From NCBI GenBank assembly GCA_959596495.1, contig CAUFXK010000075.1:1-8730 (forward strand): a stretch of DNA of 8,730 nt, in the 5' to 3' direction. The notes below the pieces were generated by a model. The model made no database searches and was not told the DNA's origin. It saw only the letters and a program-made list of their open reading frames with translations. Of this stretch, positions 1-5,962 are shown piece after piece; position 1 is the stretch's first letter, and each line of letters opens with the position of its first letter. The translations under genes were made by a program, and so were the position numbers. Origin of the DNA: an uncultured Collinsella sp. GTDB taxonomy: Bacteria > Actinomycetota > Coriobacteriia > Coriobacteriales > Coriobacteriaceae.

Positions 1-5
1 AAGAC

Positions 6-60
6 GGAAAGCACATTAAGTGCTTTCCTTTGCGTGCGGAACTCGCGATAAACTTAGCCC
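6..60. repeat. left repeat copy with 9-bp hairpin
   Basis: The hairpin is ggaaagcac (6-14), loop attaa (15-19), gtgctttcc (20-28), a perfect 9-bp stem. A 5-nt variable spacer follows, then a 21-nt block (34-54) that is exactly reverse-complementary to 248-268. The left flank lies outside the window, so it cannot be told whether this copy also had an outer arm. No strong T-tract follows the hairpin on either strand, so it is not a convincing intrinsic terminator. Confidence 0.8.
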
Positions 61-282
61 GTGCCGGGCCCGCTGAGACCAGACCTGCCAAAAAAGGACA
101 GCTTTATTTTGATCGGTTTTATCTGGGGCAATGACGCGCATGCGATTGTCAAAAGATCTGAATTCAAATAACTGAATAGACTGTCTGACAAAATCGCAAC
201 CCGCACCAACCAGACCTTTTGCTGTTCCCGGCGGGGGCCGAGGGTAAAGTTTATCGCGAGTTCCGCACGAGCCGGAGAGCAC
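16..282 (-). CDS. hypothetical 88-codon ORF inside the repeat element (doubtful gene)
   Basis: An open frame of 88 codons starts at a GTG in the stem of the hairpin at 274-296 and stops at a TAA in the loop of the hairpin at 6-28. A purine run, ggagag, lies 8 nt before the GTG, but it is also the 5' arm of the hairpin stem, so its use as a ribosome binding site is uncertain. The predicted product is short and basic in places, has a Pro/Arg-rich start, no signal peptide, no membrane segment and no domain that I recognise. Both ends of the frame are fixed by the repeat sequence, so the ORF may simply be a by-product of the element. It could also be a small element-borne protein. Comparing copies for synonymous against nonsynonymous change would decide. 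Confidence 0.22.
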   Translation of the reverse strand: MLSGSCGTRDKLYPRPPPGTAKGLVGAGCDFVRQSIQLFEFRSFDNRMRVIAPDKTDQNKAVLFWQVWSQRARHGLSLSRVPHAKEST

Positions 283-358
283 TTAATGTGCTCTCCGTGC
301 GAGCAGGACTGTAGAGCAGGAAACTTTACCCGCGGACCCCGCCGGGAACAGCAAAAGG
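215..358. repeat. quasi-palindromic repeat copy with 38-bp arms
   Basis: The arms are 215-252 and 321-358, reverse-complementary at 36 of 38 positions. Their midpoint is about 286.5. A second hairpin lies almost exactly there: ggagagcac (274-282), loop ttaat (283-287), gtgctctcc (288-296). The unit is therefore a nested palindrome that could fold as a long stem capped by a small hairpin in either DNA strand or in RNA. The hairpin differs from the left-hand copy by one compensatory pair (A:T at 9/25 versus G:C here). The right arm overlaps the T-tract and the stem foot of the pnp terminator. Confidence 0.85.
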
Positions 359-383
359 GCGACCCCTGTCCGGAGTCGCCCTT
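353..383 (-). terminator. intrinsic terminator after pnp
   Basis: Read on the minus strand, a perfect 9-bp stem AAGGGCGAC / GTCGCCCTT (383-375 with 363-355) encloses an 11-nt loop. It ends in TTTT and then GCTGTT. It lies 23 nt after the pnp stop codon. The T-tract is short, and its bases are also the end of the outer repeat arm (321-358), so the downstream repeat supplies the tail of this terminator. The position and strong GC stem support the call. Confidence 0.75.
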
Positions 384-406
384 GCGGTGCTGGTTATGTA
401 CGGCTG

Positions 407-2653
407 TTACTCGGCGTCGTGGTGACGGCGGGGCTTGCGGCCTCCGTTGTCACCGGGACGGCGCGGACGGTCGCTGCGCTCGGAGCGCTCGCGACGCGGA
501 CGCTCACGGCGCTGGAAGTGCTCGCCGTCGCCCTCAGAGGCACCCTCGGCGCGAGCCGGGGCCTCAGGCTTATCCAGACGGTCGAGCGAGATCTTGCCGC
601 GATCGTCGACCTCGATGACGACGACCTTGACCTCGTCGCCCACGTTGAGGACGTCCTCGACCTTCTCCACGCGGCCCTTGGCGACGCGGGAGATGTGCAG
701 CAGGCCGTCCTTACCGGGCAGCAGGTTGACGAAGGCGCCGAAGGGCTGGATGGAGACCACACGACCGGTGTACTCCTCGCCCGGCTCGGGAACCTTGATG
801 ATGAGCTTGATGCGCTCGACGGCCTGATCGACGGACTCGCCAGTGCCGCCGACAAAGACGGTGCCGTCCTCCTGGATGTCGACCGAAGCGCCGGTCTCAT
901 CCTGGATGCCGCGGATGACCTTACCGCCAGAACCGATGACGTCGCGGATCTTGTCGGTCGGAACCTGGATGGAGACGATGCGCGGGGCGGTGCTGCGCGT
1001 GGTGTGGCGCGGCTCGGGGATCACATCGAGCATCTTCTGAAGGATGAAGGCGCGACCCTCCTTGGCCTGCTGCAGGGCGCGGGCCAGGATGTCGAAGGTG
1101 AGGCCGGTGGCCTTGTTGTCCATCTGCAGAGCGGTGATGCCCTCGGTGGTACCGGTGACCTTAAAGTCCATGTCGCCCAGGAAGTCCTCGAGACCCTGGA
1201 TGTCGGACAGGACCACGGTCTTGCCCTCCTCCTGGATCAGGCCCATGGCGATACCGGAGACCGGGCGCTTAATGGGCACGCCGCCGTCCATAAGGGCGAG
1301 CGTGGAGCCGCAGGTCGAAGCCATCGAAGAGGAGCCGTTGGACTCCATGACCTCGGAGACGACGCGGATGGCGTAGGGGAACTCGTTCTCGTCGGGGAGC
1401 ACCGGGAGCAGGGCGCGCTCGGCAAGGTTGCCGTGGCCGATCTCGCGGCGCTTGGGGCTGCCCATGCGGCCGGTCTCGCCGGTGCAGAACGGCGGGAAGT
1501 TATAGTGGTGCATGTAGCGCTTGCCCTCGGTGGGCTCGATGGTATCAAGACGCTGGCCCTCGTTGAGCATACCGAGCGACAAGACGGAAAGCACCTGGGT
1601 CTGGCCACGCTGGAACAGACCGGAGCCGTGAACGAGCGGCAGGTAGTTATCCTTCACCATGATGGGGCGAATCTCATCGGCGGCACGGCCGTCGACGCGC
1701 TCGCCGGTCTCGACGACCATGGTACGCATAGCCTTCTTCTCGAGCTTCTTGAGCGCCACGGGAATCTCGCGCTCCCAAGCGGACTGCTCCTCCTCGGTGA
1801 ACTCGGCACGGATGGACTCCTTCAGAGCCTCGACCTTGCCGATACGGGAGAGCTTGTCGGCGTCGCGAAGGGCGGCTGCCATCTCGTCGTAGTGGGCGAA
1901 GATGCGCTCCTGGACCTCCTCGACGGGCTGGTCGAGCGGGTACTCCTTCTTGACGATGGCGCCGTTGACCTGCTCCCACTCGGCAACGAACTCGTCCTGA
2001 GCCTGGCAGAAGGCGGCGAGGGCCTCCTGGCCAAACTTCATGGCGGCGAGCATGTCGTCCTCGGAGATCTCCTCGGCGCCGGCCTCGACCATCGAGATGA
2101 AGTCGGCAGAGCCGCCCAGCTCCAGGTCCAGGTCGGAGTTCTCGCGCTCCTCATAGGTGGGGTTGACGATAAACTCGCCGGTCTCCACGTTACGGCCGAT
2201 GCGCACGCAGGCAAGCGGGCCCTCGAAGGGCACGCCACCGAGCGTCATGGCCAGGGAGGCGCCCATGACGTTGATGACGTCGAAGGGGTTGACCTGGTCG
2301 GCGACGAGCGAGGTGGCGACGATGTGCACCTCGTTGCGGAAGCCGTCCGGGAAGCTCGGACGGATCGGACGATCGATCATACGAGCCGTGAGCGTGGCCT
2401 TCTCGCTGGGACGGCCCTCGCGCTTAAGGTAGCCACCCGGGATACGGCCGGCAGCGTACATCTTCTCGTTGAAGTCGACGGTCAGCGGGAAGAAATCGTA
2501 ATTCTTGCGCTCCTTGGAGACGACCACGGTGTCGAGCATCGTGGTGTCGCCCTGCTTGACCAGACAAGCGCCGGTGGCCTGCTTGGCAAGCTCGCCGGAC
2601 TCAAAGGTGTAGGTCTTGCCGTACAGCTCAAAGGTCTTGGATACGAGTGTCAT
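407..2653 (-). CDS. pnp: polynucleotide phosphorylase (polyribonucleotide nucleotidyltransferase)
   Basis: PNPase degrades RNA 3'-to-5' using phosphate and releases nucleoside diphosphates; it is a homotrimeric core enzyme of mRNA turnover. The 748-residue protein has the full family layout. It comprises a first RNase PH domain (about 10-150), a helical linker (about 240-310) and a second, catalytic RNase PH domain (about 315-545) with FPPFCTGETGRMGSPKRRE near 386-404. The likely catalytic residues are D490, D496 and K498 in the DFLGDMDFK stretch. A KH domain follows with VIGSGGKVI at 572-580, then an S1 domain at about 624-692 (YTGRVVSIQPFGAFV). The last 55 or so residues are an Arg/Glu/Asp-rich, low-complexity tail. 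The ATG start is supported by AAAGGAG 5 nt upstream. The gene follows rpsO, a common bacterial pairing, but has a terminator between the two. The identification is certain. Confidence 0.98.
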   Translation of the reverse strand: MTLVSKTFELYGKTYTFESGELAKQATGACLVKQGDTTMLDTVVVSKERKNYDFFPLTVDFNEKMYAAGRIPGGYLKREGRPSEKATLTARMIDRPIRPSFPDGFRNEVHIVATSLVADQVNPFDVINVMGASLAMTLGGVPFEGPLACVRIGRNVETGEFIVNPTYEERENSDLDLELGGSADFISMVEAGAEEISEDDMLAAMKFGQEALAAFCQAQDEFVAEWEQVNGAIVKKEYPLDQPVEEVQERIFAHYDEMAAALRDADKLSRIGKVEALKESIRAEFTEEEQSAWEREIPVALKKLEKKAMRTMVVETGERVDGRAADEIRPIMVKDNYLPLVHGSGLFQRGQTQVLSVLSLGMLNEGQRLDTIEPTEGKRYMHHYNFPPFCTGETGRMGSPKRREIGHGNLAERALLPVLPDENEFPYAIRVVSEVMESNGSSSMASTCGSTLALMDGGVPIKRPVSGIAMGLIQEEGKTVVLSDIQGLEDFLGDMDFKVTGTTEGITALQMDNKATGLTFDILARALQQAKEGRAFILQKMLDVIPEPRHTTRSTAPRIVSIQVPTDKIRDVIGSGGKVIRGIQDETGASVDIQEDGTVFVGGTGESVDQAVERIKLIIKVPEPGEEYTGRVVSIQPFGAFVNLLPGKDGLLHISRVAKGRVEKVEDVLNVGDEVKVVVIEVDDRGKISLDRLDKPEAPARAEGASEGDGEHFQRRERPRRERSERSDRPRRPGDNGGRKPRRHHDAE

Positions 2654-2756
2654 TGTTCTCCTTTACCCCACAGGCCCCTTGCCTGCGGGCTTCTCATGTG
2701 ACGCGGGCCCCCTGCCCTCGCCACGCTTCAGAGCGTGATTGTTCACGCCCTTACAC
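2654..2756 (-). promoter_or_regulatory. pnp leader region with two hairpins
   Basis: This is the stretch between the rpsO terminator and the pnp start. Read on the minus strand it contains a 6-bp hairpin CACGCT-CTGA-AGCGTG (2737-2722). It also contains a 9-bp hairpin CCCGCAGGC / GCCTGTGGG with one G-U pair and a 5-nt loop (2689-2667). The second hairpin ends 3 nt before the Shine-Dalgarno AAAGGAG (2664-2658), close enough to affect ribosome access. In Escherichia coli, pnp is autoregulated through a leader hairpin cut by RNase III and then degraded by PNPase. A similar role here is inference only. I cannot point to a convincing -35/-10 pair. Confidence 0.45.
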
Positions 2757-2788
2757 AAAAAGAGCGCCCCGCTGCGCAGGACGCTCTT
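2757..2788 (-). terminator. intrinsic terminator after rpsO
   Basis: Read on the minus strand, a 7-bp stem AAGAGCG / CGCTCTT (2788-2782 with 2766-2760) has a GC-rich loop and a run of five T (2761-2757) partly inside the stem foot. It begins 15 nt after the rpsO stop codon. It should end most rpsO transcripts, so pnp either depends on read-through or has its own promoter in the following 100 nt. Confidence 0.8.
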
Positions 2789-2803
2789 AGCATGTACAAA
2801 TCC

Positions 2804-3082
2804 TTACTGGATGTTGTCGCGGATGCCCAGAGCCTTGATGAGCTCACGGTACTCGACGATGTCGTTCTTCTTGATGTAGGAGAGAAGACGACGACGGCGG
2901 CCGACGAGCATGAGCAGGCCACGACGGGTGTGGAAGTCCTTCTGGTGGGACTTCATGTGCTCGGTCAGCTCCTTGATGCGCTCGGACAGGATGGCGACCT
3001 GAACCTTGGGGTTACCGGTGTCGACCGGGGAGTTACCGAACTGGGCGGTCAGCTCCGCCTTGCGCTCTTTGGAAACAGTCAT
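2804..3082 (-). CDS. rpsO: 30S ribosomal protein S15
   Basis: S15 is a primary 16S rRNA-binding protein of the small-subunit platform and binds the three-way junction of the central domain. The 92-residue product matches the usual length of about 89. It has the family signature: TGNPKVQVAILSERI at 22-36, then HQKDFHTRRGLLMLVGRRRR at 46-65, and LLSYIKKNDIVEYRELIKALGIR toward the C-terminus. The frame stays open a further 39 codons upstream, but the start at 3082 fits the family. It is preceded by AAAGGTGA about 5 nt before the ATG. An N-terminal extension is therefore not expected. The gene stands between recO and pnp, with its own leader and terminator. Confidence 0.97.
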   Translation of the reverse strand: MTVSKERKAELTAQFGNSPVDTGNPKVQVAILSERIKELTEHMKSHQKDFHTRRGLLMLVGRRRRLLSYIKKNDIVEYRELIKALGIRDNIQ

Positions 3083-3220
3083 TGTTTCACCTTTCGTTTC
3101 GCGTCGCCCGTGGGCGACTCTATTCGCCTCGGACTGGGAAGCCGCCGGTGGAGCGAGCATCCAAGGTCGAGGTACCAACAGGTCGGTATGATACCACAAG
3201 CGGCGCGCGCCTGCGCATCA
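3083..3220 (-). promoter_or_regulatory. rpsO upstream region with RBS-proximal hairpin
   Basis: The 138-nt gap between recO and rpsO is much longer than any other gap in the upstream operon. On the minus strand it holds a 6-bp hairpin GTCGCC-CACG-GGCGAC (3118-3103), which can extend to 7 bp. The hairpin lies about 10 nt before the AAAGGTGA ribosome binding site. S15 is known to repress its own translation in several phyla through differing mRNA leader structures that mimic its rRNA site. This leader is a candidate for such control, but I cannot demonstrate the S15-binding motif by eye. Confidence 0.4.
3188..3196 (-). promoter_or_regulatory. possible extended -10 promoter for rpsO
   Basis: Read on the minus strand, TGGTATCAT fits an extended -10 element (TGnTATAAT with one mismatch). 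It is just downstream of recO and about 105 nt before the rpsO start. No good -35 hexamer lies 16 to 18 nt upstream, where the sequence is a GC-rich run. The call rests on one short motif and on the plausible position. Confidence 0.3.
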
Positions 3221-3970
3221 TCACCGACCCAACATGAATTCCATCGCACGGAGCCGCTGATCGGTGTGCGTGGCGGCCCAAACATGCGAAAGCCCTAGCA
3301 AAAACGCAGCCATATGCGGATCGATCTGCTCGTCCATAAGGGCATCGAAGGTCATGGACATAAGGGCGCGCAGCCATGCGACCTCACCGGTCGACACCAG
3401 CTCGGCACCGGGCACGCTCGACGCGCACGACCCGCACATGAGGCCGCCCGCCTGGGGCGAAAAATACGACAGCATCGGGTCTCCGCACAGCACGCATGCC
3501 GAAAAATCGGGTCGGTAGCCAACGTGCGACAGCAATTTAAAGACAAAGGCCGCCACGAGCAGGTCCATATGTGCCGCGTCGAGCCCGCTGCCGACAAGTG
3601 TGAGCGCCCGCTGCGTGATGGCAAAGGTAAACGGGTCCTCGGCGTCCTCGAACGAGCACACGCGCGCGACCTCGGCGATCGCGCTTGCGGCGCATGTCAT
3701 CTCGTAATCGGGAGCAGCGCCGAGCGGCGCCTCCATAAGCTCGGCCTGGGAAACCACGTCGAGCGACCGTCCATGCGCAAGCAGCAGATCAACGGTACAG
3801 AACATCTCGCAGCGCGCAGCCAGGCGTCCACCGGGTTTGCGGGCGCCCTTTGCCACGGCACGAACCTGCCGACCCCGCTCGTCAAGCATCGTCAGGATCA
3901 GGTCCGTCTCTTTGAGCTTCGTCTTATCGAGCACGAGCACTTTCGTGCGATATGTACGAGAACCTGCCAT
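3221..3970 (-). CDS. recO: DNA repair protein RecO
   Basis: RecO acts with RecF and RecR to load RecA onto SSB-coated single-stranded DNA in gap repair. The 249-residue protein has the expected N-terminal OB fold. TYRTKVLVLDKTKLKETDLI is at 6-25 and the DERGRQVRAVAKGARKPGGR stretch at 30-49. A helical middle follows, then a zinc-ribbon with Cys159, Cys162, Cys179 and Cys182. The ATG at 3970 is 15 nt after the era stop. The ribosome binding site is weak (AGGGA about 11 nt upstream, touching the era stop codon), so translation is probably coupled to era. An era-recO pairing is common in bacteria. It appears to be the last gene of the long upstream operon. Confidence 0.95.
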   Translation of the reverse strand: MAGSRTYRTKVLVLDKTKLKETDLILTMLDERGRQVRAVAKGARKPGGRLAARCEMFCTVDLLLAHGRSLDVVSQAELMEAPLGAAPDYEMTCAASAIAEVARVCSFEDAEDPFTFAITQRALTLVGSGLDAAHMDLLVAAFVFKLLSHVGYRPDFSACVLCGDPMLSYFSPQAGGLMCGSCASSVPGAELVSTGEVAWLRALMSMTFDALMDEQIDPHMAAFLLGLSHVWAATHTDQRLRAMEFMLGR

Positions 3971-3985
3971 TCGCGCCGCGTGTCC

Positions 3986-5053
3986 CTAATCCTCGGCGTT
4001 ATAGCCAAAGCGGCGAATCTGGGCCTCGTCGTCACGCCAGCCGGCCTTGGCCTTCACGTCCAGCTCCAAAAAGACCTGGGTGCCAAAGATGCGCTCAAGT
4101 TCGCGACGGGCGTCGATGCCGATATGTTTGATCATCTCGCCGCCCTTGCCGATGATGATGCCCTTTTGGCCCTCGCGCTCGACGTAAATGGTGGCGTGCA
4201 CGCGCAGCACCTTCTTGGTCTGCTCAAGCGCATCGCAAATCACGCCCACGGAGTGCGGGATCTCATCACGGGTGCGGCGCAAGACCTTCTCGCGCACAAA
4301 CTCGGCAACGAGCGTCTCATCGGAAGCGTCGGTACCCATGTCCTCGGGGAACCAACGCGGACCCTCGGGCAAGAAATGCGCAACGGTCTCGATGAAGGCG
4401 TCAACATTGAAGTTCTTGACCGACGACGTCACGATCTCGTCGTCATACACCATGAGCTCGTGGGCCGCCTTGAGCTGCTCCATGACCTGTGCGGGGTCGG
4501 CCTCATCGGCCTTGGTGAGCACCAGGACCTTCTTGGAACGGGCATTCTTGACACGCTCGGCAACCCAGGCGTCTCCCCTGCCGATCGGTTTGGTGGCATC
4601 AATCAAAAACGCGACAACATCGACATCGTTCAGCTCGAACAGCGCACTTTTATTGAGCTCGGACCCTAGACCGTCCTTGGGCTTGTGGATACCCGGGGTA
4701 TCGACAAAGACCAGCTGGTAGCCGGGGCGGTTGACGACGGCGCGCATGCGGCGGCGGGTCGTCTGGGCCACCGGCGAGGTGATGGCGACCTTTTTGCCAT
4801 AGCAGGCGTTGAGCAGCGTTGATTTACCGGCGTTGGGGCGGCCGACCAAGGCCACGAAGCCACTGCGGAAACCAGGCTCAACGTCACCAAAGCCCGCGAG
4901 GCTGTCGTCCTCGTCGCACAGGGCGTCGAGCTCCTCGTCGCTCATGCCCTCAAACGGGACGAACTCCTCGACCTCATCGCAATCCTCGGTCGCCTTAGCA
5001 TCCAGGGACTCTTCGTCCAAAATCTCATCGGTAGGCTGCATATTGTCGGACAT
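3986..5053 (-). CDS. era: GTPase Era with acidic N-terminal extension
   Basis: Era is an essential GTPase that binds the 3' end of 16S rRNA and promotes 30S subunit maturation. The 355-residue protein has G1 GRPNAGKS at 71-78, a G2 threonine in AQTTRRR at 96-102, G3 DTPG at 118-121, G4 TKAD at 180-183 and G5 near SSVK at 210-213. The C-terminal KH domain has GIIIGKGGEMIKHIG at 298-312. The family is usually about 300 residues. The excess here is about 60 N-terminal residues, very rich in Asp and Glu. The ATG at 5053 has AAAGGGA 5 nt upstream, directly after the dgkA stop, so the extension is probably real. G4 reads TKxD instead of the classic NKxD, which I believe also occurs in other actinobacterial Era proteins. 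Identification is firm. Confidence 0.97.
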   Translation of the reverse strand: MSDNMQPTDEILDEESLDAKATEDCDEVEEFVPFEGMSDEELDALCDEDDSLAGFGDVEPGFRSGFVALVGRPNAGKSTLLNACYGKKVAITSPVAQTTRRRMRAVVNRPGYQLVFVDTPGIHKPKDGLGSELNKSALFELNDVDVVAFLIDATKPIGRGDAWVAERVKNARSKKVLVLTKADEADPAQVMEQLKAAHELMVYDDEIVTSSVKNFNVDAFIETVAHFLPEGPRWFPEDMGTDASDETLVAEFVREKVLRRTRDEIPHSVGVICDALEQTKKVLRVHATIYVEREGQKGIIIGKGGEMIKHIGIDARRELERIFGTQVFLELDVKAKAGWRDDEAQIRRFGYNAED

Positions 5054-5065
5054 GGGAATCCCTTT

Positions 5066-5443
5066 CTAAATAAAGTCGAGCGCGTGGGCAAAGACAAGCA
5101 AACCCACGATCGCGGCGGTAATGGAAAGAACGTATACCGAGGCGGCGGCGATGTCCTTCGCACGCTTTGCCAGCGGATGGAGCTCTTGGGTCGCCAGATC
5201 GACGATGGCCTCCATGGCGGTGTTACACAGCTCGCCATGAATCACCAGGCCGCAGCAGATGATGACCGTAGCCCACTCGGCAATATCGAGCCCCACGATA
5301 CAGCCGGCAATGACGGTGCACACGCCTGCCACGAGCATGACCTTAATGTTGCGCTCGGTCTTGACGGCGGTGACGAAGCCCTCCATGGCGTAGGAGAACG
5401 ACTTTAAAAAGGACGGATGGTCCTTGTTCGATCCGGGAATCAT
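5066..5443 (-). CDS. dgkA: diacylglycerol kinase / undecaprenol kinase family membrane protein
   Basis: Small prokaryotic DgkA-type kinases are membrane proteins that phosphorylate diacylglycerol or, in many Gram-positives, undecaprenol. The 125-residue product has the usual length and three hydrophobic segments (about 34-53, 57-70, 100-119). It carries the family motifs GELCNTAMEAIVDL at 70-83 (family ExxNTAxE) and AKRAKDIAAASV at 92-103. The N-terminal stretch FSYAMEGFVTAVKTERNIK (16-34) fits the amphipathic segment of the family. The ATG is 9 nt after the ybeY stop, and TAGGAG at that stop serves as ribosome binding site. The ybeY-dgkA-era order is typical of Gram-positive bacteria. The sequence does not tell which lipid is the substrate. 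Confidence 0.93.
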   Translation of the reverse strand: MIPGSNKDHPSFLKSFSYAMEGFVTAVKTERNIKVMLVAGVCTVIAGCIVGLDIAEWATVIICCGLVIHGELCNTAMEAIVDLATQELHPLAKRAKDIAAASVYVLSITAAIVGLLVFAHALDFI

Positions 5444-5452
5444 AAACGGCTC

Positions 5453-5962
5453 CTAGTCGTGGGCATGATTGGTGATGGGGCCGACGTGAACGAGTTTGGG
5501 ATCCTCGCCGCGCTCGAGCGCCAGATCGCGCAGGATAGCGTCCTCGCAGGCCTCCATGACCTCGGCCTCGTCGTCCTCGATATGGTCATACCCCAGCAGG
5601 TGCAGCATGCCGTGTACGAGCATCAGGCGGCACTCGTCGGCAGGGCTATTGCCAAAGCCGGGGGCCTGACGGGCAATGACCTGCGGGGCCAAGATGATAT
5701 CGCCGAGCTCGAGCGTCTCGTCGGCGGGAATATCCTCGTCAAAGGCCGAGTCGCATTCAAACGAGAGCACATCGGTGGTGCGGTCGATGCCACGCCACTC
5801 GTGGTTGAGCTCGTGCATCTCGTCCTCGTCGACATACGAAAGGGAAATCTCGACTTCACGTTCAACGCCCTCGAAGGCAAGCACAACCTCGCAGATGTGC
5901 TCCACCTCCTGCGCGTCGAGCAGCGTATCGAGCTCGGCATCGTTGCTGATCAATACACTCAA
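5453..5962 (-). CDS. ybeY: endoribonuclease YbeY (rRNA maturation factor)
   Basis: YbeY is a zinc-dependent single-strand endoribonuclease involved in 16S rRNA 3'-end maturation and ribosome quality control. The signature HGMLHLLGYDH occupies 117-127, giving the zinc ligands His117, His121 and His127. Upstream are the conserved stretches ELNHEWRGIDRTTDVLSFE (51-69) and LGDIILAP (86-93). Length is 169 residues, close to the family norm. The start is a TTG at 5962, chosen because AAAGGAG lies 5 nt upstream and because TTGA overlaps the phoH stop by 4 nt, a typical translational coupling arrangement. The C-terminal 20 residues look unstructured. Confidence 0.95.
   Translation of the reverse strand: MSVLISNDAELDTLLDAQEVEHICEVVLAFEGVEREVEISLSYVDEDEMHELNHEWRGIDRTTDVLSFECDSAFDEDIPADETLELGDIILAPQVIARQAPGFGNSPADECRLMLVHGMLHLLGYDHIEDDEAEVMEACEDAILRDLALERGEDPKLVHVGPITNHAHD

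Larger units (their letters stand above)
1..358. repeat. composite inverted-repeat element downstream of pnp
   Basis: This gene-free stretch holds two related hairpin-centred repeat copies. The left copy (6 to about 60, cut by the window edge) matches the reverse complement of 242-296 at 47 of 55 positions, including an uninterrupted 21-base match (34-54 against 248-268). Homology fades out to about position 82. The right copy continues into a second inverted repeat, 215-252 against 321-358. Between the copies, roughly 85-200 is clearly AT-richer than the surrounding genes. No transposase, tRNA or known riboswitch is recognisable. The layout suggests a dispersed intergenic repeat, a non-autonomous mobile element, or a structured RNA on the minus strand after pnp. 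The repeats are seen directly; the nature of the element is inferred. Confidence 0.75.

Noticed and set aside
1581..1594. 14-base exact match with positions 1-14 (aagacggaaagcac)
   Set aside because: In pnp this encodes ordinary conserved residues (VLSVLS region). At the left edge it is the flank and stem of the repeat hairpin. One short match is probably chance and gives no evidence of gene conversion.
419..2701. Very long plus-strand open frame (760 codons) opposite pnp
   Set aside because: It is the antisense shadow of a GC-rich gene with strong codon bias. Its translation is Leu/Gly/Ala/Asp-repetitive, matches no family I know, and the minus strand has an unquestionable PNPase with all its motifs.
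3083..3199. 39-codon N-terminal extension of S15
   Set aside because: The frame is open, but S15 is normally about 89 residues, and a good ribosome binding site precedes the internal ATG at 3082.
3201..3210. Self-complementary ggcgcgcgcc run after recO as a terminator
   Set aside because: The palindrome is GC-rich but has no loop space and no T-tract, so it does not support an intrinsic terminator.
3314..4669. 451-codon plus-strand open frame opposite recO and era
   Set aside because: It spans two real minus-strand genes and their junction, has no recognisable domain and no convincing ribosome binding site. Explained by GC-rich codon bias.
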